Positions 38,446-47,874 are shown, counted from the stretch's first letter. The stretch is DNA of 64,000 bases from Providencia rustigianii DSM 4541 (GCF_000156395.1 NZ_GG703818.1:770426-834425), one strand, 5' to 3'. Translations and numbers: made by a program. Notes: a model not told the origin generated them from the sequence alone.

Positions 38446-39096
38446 TCACCCCTTCAGCGCGGTCAGTTGATCCACGTTCAGTGTGTTGAGCGTGCGATAA
38501 ATTTTACGCGCCAATACCGCCATGATGATCACAGCAAAAATAGCGTCCGTCGCGATACCAATTTCCACTAGCTCCGGCGCTTTATACGCCAGTAACGCTA
38601 AGGTTAGGTGGGAACCGTTTTCCATTAAGCAGTAACCAAATGCCTGCTTCAGGATATTGCGCTGAGTCACGATGCACAGCAGCCCCAACATAAAGTGACC
38701 CAATGAAACGGCTAATGCGGGTTTTAAATCCGTCGCCATCGGTAATTTGATGGGCTCCACCACAAACCAGCACAGCACCACAATCACCGCCGCCGCCAGC
38801 ATCAACCACGCGGGGCTGATCACTCCGCCGTTAGCGGTTGGATCAGACAGTTTGCGAAACGCATACCCCATAATCAGCGGGACTAAAACTACTTTGGTGG
38901 CAAACGCACTAACTGCCCACATGGCCAATTCTGGGGCATTGAGGGTGTACGATAGCGTGCCAAAAATCGCCACTAATACCAGCGACTGCAAGGCATAGAA
39001 CCAGCAAGAAGCCACCGGCTTTTTCGCGCCGATAACCAGCAGTGACGTGATCATCATCAGTCCTGCCAAATTATTCACAATCATTGAACCTGTCAT
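38446..39096 (-). CDS. hyfE: Hydrogenase-4 membrane subunit HyfE
   Basis: This 216-residue protein has about six or seven membrane segments, including [17 protein letters not shown] near residue 30 and a [28 protein letters not shown] stretch near 130. HyfE has a NuoK-like C-terminal region and no counterpart in the hyc operon, so it supports a true hyf assignment. It lies between hyfD and hyfF with short spacers and a GGGAG ribosome binding site. Confidence 0.9.
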   Translation of the reverse strand: MTGSMIVNNLAGLMMITSLLVIGAKKPVASCWFYALQSLVLVAIFGTLSYTLNAPELAMWAVSAFATKVVLVPLIMGYAFRKLSDPTANGGVISPAWLMLAAAVIVVLCWFVVEPIKLPMATDLKPALAVSLGHFMLGLLCIVTQRNILKQAFGYCLMENGSHLTLALLAYKAPELVEIGIATDAIFAVIIMAVLARKIYRTLNTLNVDQLTALKG

Positions 39097-39108
39097 GCTT
39101 TCTCTCCC

Positions 39109-40551
39109 TTAACCGAGCCAGATGACGGCAATCACACTAGAGCAGAAGGACATCACGATCAGTAAGCCGATAACCCACTGCATCGCCCATGGAACTGCAC
39201 TGCCGTTTGCCACTTCTTCACTAGGTTCGCCGGGAACCACTTTGCCGAACCAGTACAGTAACCACGCAAAACTGGCCACTGACTCAATCAACACCAGCAC
39301 CATAATTGGCGTTAAGATCCAGAACTTCTCTGATAACGCAAAACCGGCGGCGAAGATTGGGAATTTACTGAAGAAACCGTTGAGTGGTGGCACACCGGCG
39401 ATTGCCAGAGCCGCAACACAGAAACCGACGCCCAATAATGGATAACGTTTTGCCAGACCACGCAAGCGCGGAAGCATACGCGTTCCACAGCTGTAGCTCA
39501 GTGCGCCCGCCACTAAGAAGAACAGACTTTTGGCGAATGCGTGGTTGAAGATATACGCGATACCGCCATCGAAGGCTTCTTTAGAACCGAAAACGGATAG
39601 GGATAAAGCAAGGAAGATATACGCCAGTTGGGTGATGGTTGACCATGCCAGCAGACGTTTCATATCTTTCTGCGGCAGGTACATCATAAAACCATACACC
39701 AAGGTAATCACCGCCATCACGACGCCCACCCAGCCGATGATTTCCGGCACATGGGTCGAAGACATCAAGCCGCGAGCAAATATGTAAACGCCCACTTTCA
39801 CCATAGAAGCGGCGTGTAAGTAAGCACTAACTGGGGTAGGCGCTTCCATGGCATCAGGTAACCACGCTTGCAGTGGTAACTGAGCAGACTTGCCCCATGC
39901 GGCAAACAGAATGCCACCAAATACCATCAGGCTTTGGGTTTCATTCAGTTGCTCGATAGCGCTTAACGCGAACGTTCCGGTACTAATAAATAAGGTTGCC
40001 GCCGCCATGTATAAGCCTAATGAGCCCACATGGGTGATCAGCAATGCTTTCATCGCCGAACGTTGGGATTTTTCAGTTTGGTAATAACCGATCAGCGCCC
40101 AAGAGCATCCCCCGGTGATTTCGAAGAACACCAACTGCCCTAGAATGGTTGAGGAAAGCACCACGCCTGCCATCGCACCAATAAAAATCAACAAGAATGC
40201 ATAGTAACGACGAGTGGGTCCGTGAGCGTGCTCGCGGTTTCCTTCAGTGAGGTAGCCCGTGGAATAGAGACAAATCAAGAAGCCGAGGAACACTACGGCA
40301 AAGGCAATTAAGGTACTGACGCCATCGACAGTAAAACCAAATAGCGCCACGTTCCCTGATTGGATTAATTCGACTGTAGTAGCAACCTTGCCACCATCTA
40401 AATAGAGCCATCCCAGTGCCGCAGTGCCCAGTGACGCTAGCAGCGCGACTAAAGTACTTAGCCACGGTGCGAGTCGAGTTGGCAGCACACTGACCAGCAA
40501 TGCCCCAATAAAGGGGATCATCAGGGTCGCTAGTGCAATATTTTCTAACAT
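39109..40551 (-). CDS. hyfD: Hydrogenase-4 membrane subunit (antiporter-like) HyfD
   Basis: This 480-residue polytopic subunit has GKSAQLPLQAWLPDAMEAPTPVSA and [17 protein letters not shown], the two Lys-bearing antiporter motifs. The start at 40551 (M-L-E-N-I-A) is preferred to the in-frame 40608, because it has AAGGAG upstream, does not overlap hyfC, and gives the E. coli length of 479. HyfD is absent from hyc operons. It forms part of the membrane arm with HyfB and HyfF. Confidence 0.91.
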   Translation of the reverse strand: MLENIALATLMIPFIGALLVSVLPTRLAPWLSTLVALLASLGTAALGWLYLDGGKVATTVELIQSGNVALFGFTVDGVSTLIAFAVVFLGFLICLYSTGYLTEGNREHAHGPTRRYYAFLLIFIGAMAGVVLSSTILGQLVFFEITGGCSWALIGYYQTEKSQRSAMKALLITHVGSLGLYMAAATLFISTGTFALSAIEQLNETQSLMVFGGILFAAWGKSAQLPLQAWLPDAMEAPTPVSAYLHAASMVKVGVYIFARGLMSSTHVPEIIGWVGVVMAVITLVYGFMMYLPQKDMKRLLAWSTITQLAYIFLALSLSVFGSKEAFDGGIAYIFNHAFAKSLFFLVAGALSYSCGTRMLPRLRGLAKRYPLLGVGFCVAALAIAGVPPLNGFFSKFPIFAAGFALSEKFWILTPIMVLVLIESVASFAWLLYWFGKVVPGEPSEEVANGSAVPWAMQWVIGLLIVMSFCSSVIAVIWLG

Positions 40552-40564
40552 GCTTCGTCGCTCC

Positions 40565-41515
40565 TTATAGACCGGTGAGGTAGAAGACGAATCCGAGTGC
40601 CGCAACACCGAATCCTAACCAAGTCACATGGTGCGTTAATAAGAAACGACCACGAGCCAGACTGTTTTCGACTATCGATGCCAGTACGAAAATCACCAGT
40701 AATTTCACTAGCAGTAATCCCATCGCTAACAGCAGGCTACCGACGGTAAAATCACTGGCATTGCCGAACGGGAAAAAAATCGACAGAAACAGGATGGCAA
40801 CCACCACTTGTTTCAGACCAATTCCCCATTTCACCAGCGCCAGCCCTGAGCCGGAATATTCAGTTAACGGACCTTCTTGTAACTCTTGTTCAGCTTCTGC
40901 CACATCAAATGGGATTTTGCCCATCTCAATAAACGTGGCAAATCCGCAAGCTAGCAGTGCTAATAAGGTGGCTGTCGGAGAAATCCATCCCTCACTCATC
41001 GTCGCGCTGATAGTACCAATGTTGGTGGAACCGGCGATCAACGCCACCACCAATAAGCCGAGGAATAATGTGGGTTCTACAAGTACCCCGAGGGTCAATT
41101 CACGGCTAGCACCGATACCGGCAAATGGACTGCCCGTATCGAGACCAGAAAGTGAAAAGAAGAAGCGGAATAACGCAAAGATGTACAACACGATAATAAT
41201 GTCGGCTGCGCCACTAAACAGTGAGGTGTTGGTGACAACGGGCAATGCCATCGCCAGCAGTAACATACTTCCCAGCAGCACATACGGCATGATGCGAAAA
41301 ATAATGCCTGAGTCACGCGGTGCAACAGATTGGCGAGTCATCAATTTGATGATGTCGCGATAATCTTGCCAGATCCCAGGGCCTTGGCGAGAGTGCATTT
41401 TGGCGTGAATTTGGCGAGATATCCCCGTAAATAGCGGCGTTAGCAGCAATAGGGTCACGGCTTGAATAAGGGCGAAGATCCCGCTCATCAATGTTGGAGT
41501 TTCTTGAATCGACAT
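40565..41515 (-). CDS. hyfC: Hydrogenase-4 membrane subunit (NuoH family)
   Basis: This 316-residue protein with about eight membrane segments anchors the soluble hydrogenase arm. NuoH-family signatures include MHSRQGPGIWQDYRDIIKL near residue 40 and EMGKIPFDVAEAEQELQEGPLTEYSG near 200, with the acidic residues of the ion path. It corresponds to E. coli HyfC (322) and HycD (307). Confidence 0.92.
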   Translation of the reverse strand: MSIQETPTLMSGIFALIQAVTLLLLTPLFTGISRQIHAKMHSRQGPGIWQDYRDIIKLMTRQSVAPRDSGIIFRIMPYVLLGSMLLLAMALPVVTNTSLFSGAADIIIVLYIFALFRFFFSLSGLDTGSPFAGIGASRELTLGVLVEPTLFLGLLVVALIAGSTNIGTISATMSEGWISPTATLLALLACGFATFIEMGKIPFDVAEAEQELQEGPLTEYSGSGLALVKWGIGLKQVVVAILFLSIFFPFGNASDFTVGSLLLAMGLLLVKLLVIFVLASIVENSLARGRFLLTHHVTWLGFGVAALGFVFYLTGL

Positions 41516-41526
41516 GGTTTCTCTCC

Positions 41527-43542
41527 TTACGCCGCAATCACAACAAGCAAGACGACCAATGCTGCGACCACATACAGGCAGTAGAGTCTAAAATCCCCAC
41601 CTTGCAGACATTGCATTCGTTTTGCTATTCGGTTAATCACGCGAACCAGTGGATAGATAATTTTCTCATCCCAGAACGGTTCAACCTTCCCTGCGCCCTC
41701 TTTCGTTATTTCTAAGGTTTGTGCTAAACGCGCTGATGGGTCGAGTTGAGTACGCAGGCGATACAGTGGCGCGAACATAGAACGCAGCGGCTGAGTAAAT
41801 CCCCCCGCTGACACGGACATCTCTTTTTCCCACGCATAACCACACGCCCATGCATCCCCTTTACGACGAGCGTCGAGCTGTTTGCCTTTAAATACCATGT
41901 AGATAATCAGCGGAATGATTGGCAGAGCCAGTAATAAAATCAGGGTCATGGCTGGGGAGATCATCGCTTGAGACGCGCTATTTGGTACCAGCATAGCGCC
42001 TTGTGCGACGGTGATATCCGTAGCATGAGTCAATGACATCGCCACTTTTGCCAAAACTGGTGCGATATACGTTGCTCCAACCCCTAAAATCACACAGATA
42101 GCGGCGAGAATTAACATCGCCGCAGTCATTGTCCATGGCACTTCACGAGCATGGGTGGCTTGTTCGCTGCGAGCGCCACCACAAAAGCTGACGCCGTACA
42201 CTTTCACAAAACACATCGCCGCCAATGCCCCAGTAATAGCCAACATCACAATGGCGATTGGGCCGCTAATGCGCATAATAAAAGTGCCTTCGTGGCTCAT
42301 GGAGAACAACGATTGGTAGGTGTACCACTCACTGACAAAACCATTGAGTGGAGGAAGTGCTGAAATCGCCATACAACCGATTAAAAACGCGGTGGCAGTG
42401 AGTGGCATCAATTTTGCCAATCCGCCCATTTTTTCCATATCGCGGGTATGCACACGGTAAATGACTGCACCGGCGCCAAGGAATAATAAGCCTTTGAAAA
42501 CCGCGTGGTTGAGTAAGTGGTAAATCGCACCGAGCAAACCAATGGTCGCCAACACAGGCATATCGTTTGCCATACCCACCATTGCCACACCAACACCCAT
42601 CAAGATAATCCCGATATTTTCGACGGTGTGCCATGCCAGTAAACGTTTGATATCGTGCTCAGCCAACGCATACATCACCCCAAGAACCGAGGAAACTGCG
42701 CCGAATGCCAGCACCACGATCCCCCACCAGCCTTGGGTAGCACCGAGTAAGTCGATACCCACTTTGATGATCCCGAAGATACCGATTTTCACCATCACGC
42801 CGGACATTAATGCCGAAGCATGGGACGGTGCTGCGGGGTGAGCTTGTGGTAACCAGCTGTGAAGTGGGAGCATCCCTGCTTTGGCACCAAAGCCAAAAAA
42901 TCCCAATAAGAATACCACCGACGCCATCGCTGGTGAAAGTGAGAGCTGGCGGAATGAGTCAAAATCTAAGCTGCCGCTTTGACGCCACATTAAGAAGAAG
43001 GCGATCATAATTAAAATCGAGCCGGCGTGAGCAATAAAAAAGTACAGCAGACCCGCACGGATAGATTTTTCATCTTGGTCGGCAATCACTAAGAACCAAG
43101 ATGCTAGCGACATCATTTCAAATAGAATAATGAAGTAAAATGCATTATCCATCACCACCAAGCCAACCATGGAAGCGATAAATACGTTGAGGAAAAAGCC
43201 CATGCTCCATGCGCCGCGACCGCAATATTCCTGAACATAATTCAGAGAATACAGTGCGCTGACGGTCACCAGCAGGGAAATCACCATCACCATAAAGGCG
43301 GCGAGGCTATCGAGACGAACGACAAAATTGGCGAAGGGGAATGGTCCCTGTGACATATAGGTCAGGACTTCCCCACTCATTAAGACCGGAATGGCGCTGA
43401 ATAATCCCAGCACGCCACCGATAATGGCAGCAATCCCGGCAACATAAATGGCGATTTTTTCTTGGCGTTTAAATAGCAGAGAAACGAAGCCACCGACGGT
43501 GTAAAAGATCACGGACCACAAGAGTAACTGAAGTGCTGTCAT
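41527..43542 (-). CDS. hyfB: Hydrogenase-4 membrane subunit (NuoL family) HyfB
   Basis: This 671-residue subunit has about 16 membrane segments. It carries GFGAKAGMLPLHSWLPQAHPAAPSHASALMSG near residue 225 and LAEHDIKRLLAWHTVENIGI near 300. The C-terminal stretch ends with a final membrane helix. The ATG at 43542 is used in place of 43623: it starts two bases past the hyfA stop, and the length then equals E. coli HyfB (672). Confidence 0.92.
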   Translation of the reverse strand: MTALQLLLWSVIFYTVGGFVSLLFKRQEKIAIYVAGIAAIIGGVLGLFSAIPVLMSGEVLTYMSQGPFPFANFVVRLDSLAAFMVMVISLLVTVSALYSLNYVQEYCGRGAWSMGFFLNVFIASMVGLVVMDNAFYFIILFEMMSLASWFLVIADQDEKSIRAGLLYFFIAHAGSILIMIAFFLMWRQSGSLDFDSFRQLSLSPAMASVVFLLGFFGFGAKAGMLPLHSWLPQAHPAAPSHASALMSGVMVKIGIFGIIKVGIDLLGATQGWWGIVVLAFGAVSSVLGVMYALAEHDIKRLLAWHTVENIGIILMGVGVAMVGMANDMPVLATIGLLGAIYHLLNHAVFKGLLFLGAGAVIYRVHTRDMEKMGGLAKLMPLTATAFLIGCMAISALPPLNGFVSEWYTYQSLFSMSHEGTFIMRISGPIAIVMLAITGALAAMCFVKVYGVSFCGGARSEQATHAREVPWTMTAAMLILAAICVILGVGATYIAPVLAKVAMSLTHATDITVAQGAMLVPNSASQAMISPAMTLILLLALPIIPLIIYMVFKGKQLDARRKGDAWACGYAWEKEMSVSAGGFTQPLRSMFAPLYRLRTQLDPSARLAQTLEITKEGAGKVEPFWDEKIIYPLVRVINRIAKRMQCLQGGDFRLYCLYVVAALVVLLVVIAA

Positions 43543-43543
43543 G

Positions 43544-44161
43544 TTATGAGTTCTCCCGTTTAGCAACAAAAATGTCGAACTCTGGCGGCATGGCATCGAC
43601 GGATGCGCTGCGGCGTTTGGCACTTTCGTTTTCGAGTTGGCTCTCTTCTACCAGATGGAGGGCATCGGTCGGGCAGACTTTGACGCAAGCTGGTCCTTCG
43701 TCACTAAAGTCACAAAGGTCGCATTTCACGGCAATGTTGCGAATTCCCGCGTTCCACGCCAAGAAAGGGTTCATGGTTGGGAGGCTATCAGGCACATCTA
43801 ACAGCATCTCTTTCGGAACATATTGTTCAAAGAAATCAGGCATATCCACTGGTTTGCTGCCTGATGGTGTGATTGCCCCAAACGGGCATACCAGTCCACA
43901 TAGCTTGCAGCCAATACATAAGCTTTCGTTCAAGACAATCATGTCATTTTCGTGAGTGATGGCATTGACCGGACACACACGAGCGCACGGGGCATCGTCA
44001 CATTGACGACAGAGCATCGGTGCGGTTAGCTCGCCAACTTTTACCACCGTCAGTCTCGGATATGTCTGTAAACCTTGGGCTTTATGCATTTCTGAGCACG
44101 CCACCATGCAAGTATTACATCCGATACACAGTTGTGGGTCTGCAATTACAAAGCGATTCAT
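43544..44161 (-). CDS. hyfA: Hydrogenase-4 electron-transfer iron-sulfur subunit
   Basis: This 205-residue HycB/HydN-like protein has four ferredoxin-type Cys clusters (CIGCNTCMVAC near residue 12, CRQCDDAPCARVCP near 53, CIGCKLCGLVCP near 86, CDLC with CVKVCP near 142-158). It passes electrons from FdhF to the hydrogenase. The length equals E. coli HyfA (205). It is the first gene of the operon, and a sigma-54 promoter ends 55 bases before its start. Confidence 0.92.
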   Translation of the reverse strand: MNRFVIADPQLCIGCNTCMVACSEMHKAQGLQTYPRLTVVKVGELTAPMLCRQCDDAPCARVCPVNAITHENDMIVLNESLCIGCKLCGLVCPFGAITPSGSKPVDMPDFFEQYVPKEMLLDVPDSLPTMNPFLAWNAGIRNIAVKCDLCDFSDEGPACVKVCPTDALHLVEESQLENESAKRRSASVDAMPPEFDIFVAKRENS

Positions 44162-44215
44162 TCGCTTTCCCCTCCAATAAAATCAGTCGGATCTTAAGTT
44201 TGTTGCAGACACCTA

Positions 44216-44231
44216 AGCATTTTTTGTGCCA
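44216..44231 (-). promoter_or_regulatory. Sigma-54 promoter of the hyf operon
   Basis: On the minus strand TGGCACAAAAAATGCT matches the -24/-12 consensus with correct spacing. It is 55 bases upstream of the hyfA start. Confidence 0.78.
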
Positions 44232-44278
44232 GAAATAATATTGTTGATTATCAGTTGGTTGGGGTTTTAAGATTGGGA

Positions 44279-44297
44279 GTTCGACAGTAATGACGAA
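44279..44297 (-). promoter_or_regulatory. Candidate FhlA-type activator site upstream of hyfA
   Basis: TCGACA-GTAA-TGACGA (44281-44296 on the plus strand) is the third copy of the dyad also found before fdhF and hydN. It is 47 bases from the sigma-54 promoter, closer than the other two. Confidence 0.62.
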
Positions 44298-44350
44298 GGG
44301 GGGGTGATAAAAGAAAAAATAGAATTTAAAGCAATGACTAAAGCTTAAAA

Positions 44351-44394
44351 GTTCAAAAAAAAGGGTCTTTGAAAAATATTCAAGTCTCCCTTTT
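44351..44394 (-). terminator. Terminator after the HNH nuclease gene
   Basis: On the minus strand AAAAGGG (44388-44394 region) pairs with CCCTTTT, with an inner CTTGAA/TTCAAAG stem, followed by TTTTTTTT at 44355-44362. Confidence 0.7.
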
Positions 44395-44410
44395 ATGTAA
44401 CAATTACGGC

Positions 44411-45442
44411 TTAAATACGGGGGCTTGTTCTTCCGAAGAAATCTCTATGTAACGCTAGATCTGTAACGGAAGGCATATCGGATTTATTTTTTGGAAGTAA
44501 AAGAGATTTTCCATGATATTCAGCATATTCACTGTCCAAAAGAGAATCTGCTAATTGCACTGTATAATCATCATTAATCCAAAGTAAGCCCTTATCAAAT
44601 AACGTATGAATATCTGCTTTTAATAATAGGCCATGACTCGCATGACAATGCCAACGGCCTTGATAAGGACGTATGTGTGCGGCCTCAAGTAACTCGATAA
44701 TTTTGCTACCAGTTACAGCACATTTACTCGAATATGCCATTAATAATTTTACTCTAAGCGCTTGCTGACCTTCACGAATTACAACATGCTGTAATGCTCG
44801 CGAGCGGCAATCGCCTTGATCATTTATACTCACATCTGACGTATCAAGCTCATCTCTCATTTTTTCGAGTAGTGAACTTATATTACTTTTAAGTTCCACC
44901 AATACTGGCTTTTTATCTTCCAAATCCCAGATGCCATGTACTTCAGGTTGGTAAAGTTGAAATGTTTTCTCTATTTGAAATAAAGCATCGTTTGGGTGTC
45001 CACTGTCACTGCGAGTCAATTTCCTATTCTCACAATACCTAGCTCGGTATTGATGATTGACGGTTAGCTGCTGTAATAGTTGTCTAACCTCAGCATGTTT
45101 CATTGGTTGATTACTATCATCTAGCCAATTTCGTATTTCAATTTCCGTTGGTGCTCCTAACAAGCTGACAACGTATATCATTTGGTTTCGATGCCCATTT
45201 GAATATTCCGGAGGAATATAGTTATCGAAATGATCATTTTTCAGATCGTGATGTCTCATCCAATTCTTCCAGTGGCGTGAAAGGCTGTTTGTGCTCATTA
45301 TACTTTGGGCAGACTTATTCATTGCCGCAATCAACTCTCGCCTAGCTGGTGCTCTACCTAATTGATTATATAGCTCAAAACAGTTGTCCCACACAGCTCT
45401 TATCCGAGGACCTTTGGGATAGCCATCTTTACTTAAAATCAT
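44411..45442 (-). CDS. HNH endonuclease with N-terminal specificity-like region
   Basis: This is a 343-residue protein. The C-terminal third carries an HNH domain of the restriction-nuclease type: C-A-V-T-G near residue 241, LEAAHIRPY with the HNH His near 256, and GLLLKADIHTLFDKGLLWI near 275. The first 230 residues contain no recognised domain. They include small helical blocks (YNQLGRAPARRELIAAMNK) that could bind DNA. It diverges from a nuclease-fold gene 83 bases away. The pair lies at the boundary between the hyf locus and accessory DNA. A role in restriction or other defence is inference. Confidence 0.7.
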   Translation of the reverse strand: MILSKDGYPKGPRIRAVWDNCFELYNQLGRAPARRELIAAMNKSAQSIMSTNSLSRHWKNWMRHHDLKNDHFDNYIPPEYSNGHRNQMIYVVSLLGAPTEIEIRNWLDDSNQPMKHAEVRQLLQQLTVNHQYRARYCENRKLTRSDSGHPNDALFQIEKTFQLYQPEVHGIWDLEDKKPVLVELKSNISSLLEKMRDELDTSDVSINDQGDCRSRALQHVVIREGQQALRVKLLMAYSSKCAVTGSKIIELLEAAHIRPYQGRWHCHASHGLLLKADIHTLFDKGLLWINDDYTVQLADSLLDSEYAEYHGKSLLLPKNKSDMPSVTDLALHRDFFGRTSPRI

Positions 45443-45525
45443 ATATTTGCCCCATTAATAATCTAAATATTATATATTCTTGCTTTGTGTAGAATTAATG
45501 AATAACAGTAAAATGGAAAATTAAA

Positions 45526-46047
45526 ATGAACAATAATGAGTTAATAAAAAAACTTCTACCGACGCTAGATAATACTCAATTACTTTCAATACATGCAGAC
45601 ATTTTGCTTGAATTATGCTCAAGAAACATTTTACGTACCAAAAATAACCCAGTAGGTGACTATGCTGAATGGTTAGTTTCTCAAGCATTCGGAATGAAGT
45701 TACTGAATAATTCCTATCCTGGAGTTGATGCAATAGATGTTGATGACCAAAAAGTTCAAATTAAAGCTCGAAGAATCACGCCAGATAGCCCTTCTAAACA
45801 ATTAAGTGCTTTGCGAAATTATGATGCAATTGAATTTGATTACCTCATTGCGGTCATATTTGATACGCACTATAACGTCATAGAGGCATATAAAATTCCT
45901 CATATCGTCATTGGGGATTATGCTAAATTTAGCAAGCATACGAATGCCCATCTCATCACGTTAAAGGGGGATATTCTTTTAGATGAGAGAGTTCTTGATA
46001 TTAAAGAGAAAATAATATTAATCACCAAGAGCTTACATAGCCAATAG
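45526..46047 (+). CDS. Small protein with PD-(D/E)XK-like core (DUF6998-like)
   Basis: This is a 173-residue protein. Residues about 42-83 show G-D-Y-A-E-W-L-V, then PGVDAIDVDDQKVQIKARR, the Glu ... Asp ... Q-x-K arrangement of restriction-endonuclease-like folds. The rest (FDYLIAVIFDTHYNVIEAYKIPHIVI) is a beta-rich continuation usual in such domains of unknown function. It is divergent from the HNH gene and could be its partner in a nucleic-acid-targeting system, or a solitary gene. It is AT-rich compared with the core genes. Confidence 0.6.
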   Translation: MNNNELIKKLLPTLDNTQLLSIHADILLELCSRNILRTKNNPVGDYAEWLVSQAFGMKLLNNSYPGVDAIDVDDQKVQIKARRITPDSPSKQLSALRNYDAIEFDYLIAVIFDTHYNVIEAYKIPHIVIGDYAKFSKHTNAHLITLKGDILLDERVLDIKEKIILITKSLHSQ

Positions 46048-46304
46048 CCTTTATCAAACTGAAACTTTTCCACTTTTGGCTATTAATTAAGACAAAATAA
46101 AACTGCATTAAAAAATTCAGTTTCTTTTAAAATTGAATGATATAACCAATTTTCATAGCTAAATTAATCATTGTATACATGCTTCAAATAACCTGACCCA
46201 ATCTCATCGCTAATTGTCCTAATGATTACGGTGATTTTGCCCAAAAACATCATAATCGCCTTATTGAGCCACGAGCTTATAACTCACTTAATAAGGCAGT
46301 TTTT

Positions 46305-46370
46305 ATGAAAATTACCCAAATTCGCAATGCCACACAAATCATCGACTATGCTGGTATCATTAAATCTTAG
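46305..46370 (+). pseudogene. Remnant of an MBL-fold metallo-hydrolase gene (first 21 codons)
   Basis: The frame reads M-K-I-T-Q-I-R-N-A-T-Q-I-I-D-Y-A-G and then diverges to a stop after 21 residues. This start is the typical N-terminus of UlaG-like MBL-fold hydrolases (recalled as MKITQIRNATQII-Y-GG). AAGG precedes the ATG. The rest of such a gene, about 250 codons, is missing. The 5' piece probably remained after a deletion. Confidence 0.5.
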
Positions 46371-46427
46371 AACAAGATAAATCAAAAGAAGATAATAACC
46401 AGTCACACTAGGTTAATCTGAAGTCAT

Positions 46428-46455
46428 ATCATGGTAGTTATTGCGCTACCATGAT
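46428..46455 (-). terminator. Hairpin after the rhodanese gene
   Basis: ATCATGGTAG (46428-46437) and CTACCATGAT (46446-46455) form a perfect 10-bp stem with an 8-base loop. There is no strong T run, so termination is likely but not certain. Confidence 0.55.
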
Positions 46456-46489
46456 GTTTCCCCACTTTAGCGTGCAACCAGAGGCCTGA

Positions 46490-47866
46490 TTAGCTTTTGC
46501 AAGATTGCCCCGGCTTTTTCACGATTTCGCCAAAGTCATTCAATGCACTTGGTTTGGTGATTTTACTCTGCACATTATTTAGCACCGGTAATTCAGGATC
46601 CATTTGCCACGCATTCCAGCCACCATCATATATCTGACTATTTTCCCAGCCCGCCATTTGAGTCATAAACCATGAAACACTGGCTCTCCACCCAGTACCA
46701 CAATAAAAAGCAACGTGGTCTGATGGCTCAATGCCTTGCGTTTTCCAGAGCGCAAATATCTCTTCTGGGTTACGTAACGTGCCGTCAGGATCATAATAAT
46801 CGGACATATCGTTAGCGTTTTTACCGCCGAATCCCCAGATAGCCCCAGCAGGTTCGCCTTTACGTGGAATATAATCATACCCCGTAATTTTCCCAGTATA
46901 TTCATCCCAAGTACGATTACTGATCAGCTTTAGTCCCGCCTGTTGTGCTTGTATCGCTTCCGCTGGCATCGCGATAGTGACCTGAGGGTTTGCCGGAATG
47001 GATGTACCAAAATCTGCAATCGGAACAGGTATATTCACCACCGTTTCTGTTGGCAATTCCGCATCAACCCAGACATTTAAACCACCATTAAGAAAACGGA
47101 CATCTTCTACACCCGCCCATTTTAGTGCCCATAATACCCGTAATGCCGCCATCTGGTTTTCAGAATAAACCACCACTGGCGTATCCTTATGGATGCCATT
47201 TTTCAATAAATTATGTTTAATCACATCCGGTTCGGATAGATTCCATACAGGCGCATTTTCAATCCAATCAGTATTAAAATGATAGGCACCTTTAATGTGG
47301 GTTGAATAGGATTTTGACTGTTCCGCATCCCCCCAAGAGACTTCAAAAATGACAGGTTTTTGTTCGCTAGTATAGCTTTCTGGTTTTTCGCCATTCAGTG
47401 CCGCATTGACCCAGCTTGGCGAAACACTCATCCAGTAATTGAGATATTTATCCATCGGATAATCTGCATTCGCATATTTAATGAATTCTTTAAATGCGAG
47501 TACGTTATAGCCCTTAGCCGCAAATTCTGCGGTGACACGTTCTAAGTCATCCAGATTGCTGTCATAGAAAACCAATGTTTTTTCTTTGGTAATTCCTTTT
47601 TCTTCCACGAAGTGAGTAAACTTATTTTCATCAATAAAGTCCAGCCAGCCCGTCGTAAATTGCATGGCGCCTTGTATATGACCACCACGCGCAGCATCTT
47701 TATCTTTAAAACCAAAAAATAAGCTATCCGGTCGGGTGTCGATAATAAGATAATCCGGATTATTTAAATTCTTCGATAATTCATCAATACTGATATCTTT
47801 TACTACGGTCTGATCACAGCCCGACAACCAAACCGATAATAATAAAATGGCGAATTTTGCCTTCAT
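46490..47866 (-). CDS. YnjE-like sulfurtransferase lipoprotein with three rhodanese domains
   Basis: This is a 458-residue protein. The start at 47866 (AGGAAA upstream) gives a lipoprotein signal with lipobox L-S-G-C (Cys17). Three rhodanese domains follow at about 25-140, 165-290 and 315-440. Only the last has the catalytic Cys, in FYCGTGWRAS near residue 395. The first two have VFYDSN and VVYSEN in its place, so they are inactive copies. The layout and the C-terminal domain resemble E. coli YnjE, a periplasmic thiosulfate sulfurtransferase. The gene follows a thiosulfate-transporter-like gene on the same strand, suggesting use of periplasmic thiosulfate or polysulfide. Confidence 0.82.
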   Translation of the reverse strand: MKAKFAILLLSVWLSGCDQTVVKDISIDELSKNLNNPDYLIIDTRPDSLFFGFKDKDAARGGHIQGAMQFTTGWLDFIDENKFTHFVEEKGITKEKTLVFYDSNLDDLERVTAEFAAKGYNVLAFKEFIKYANADYPMDKYLNYWMSVSPSWVNAALNGEKPESYTSEQKPVIFEVSWGDAEQSKSYSTHIKGAYHFNTDWIENAPVWNLSEPDVIKHNLLKNGIHKDTPVVVYSENQMAALRVLWALKWAGVEDVRFLNGGLNVWVDAELPTETVVNIPVPIADFGTSIPANPQVTIAMPAEAIQAQQAGLKLISNRTWDEYTGKITGYDYIPRKGEPAGAIWGFGGKNANDMSDYYDPDGTLRNPEEIFALWKTQGIEPSDHVAFYCGTGWRASVSWFMTQMAGWENSQIYDGGWNAWQMDPELPVLNNVQSKITKPSALNDFGEIVKKPGQSCKS

Positions 47867-47874
47867 TTTTTTTC

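Larger units (their letters stand above)
46048..46489. other. Intergenic region with a gene remnant and terminator
   Basis: About 440 bases between the nuclease-fold gene and the convergent rhodanese gene. It contains the metallo-hydrolase remnant at 46305-46370 and the hairpin at 46428-46455. Nothing else was recognised. Confidence 0.5.

Noticed and set aside
40761-41363. 200-codon plus-strand frame inside hyfC
   Set aside because: It is antisense to a well-supported NuoH-family gene and encodes no recognisable protein. It is a shadow of biased codon use.
43542-43623. 27-codon N-terminal extension of hyfB
   Set aside because: It overlaps the end of hyfA and has no counterpart in E. coli HyfB. 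The ATG at 43542 is correctly spaced.
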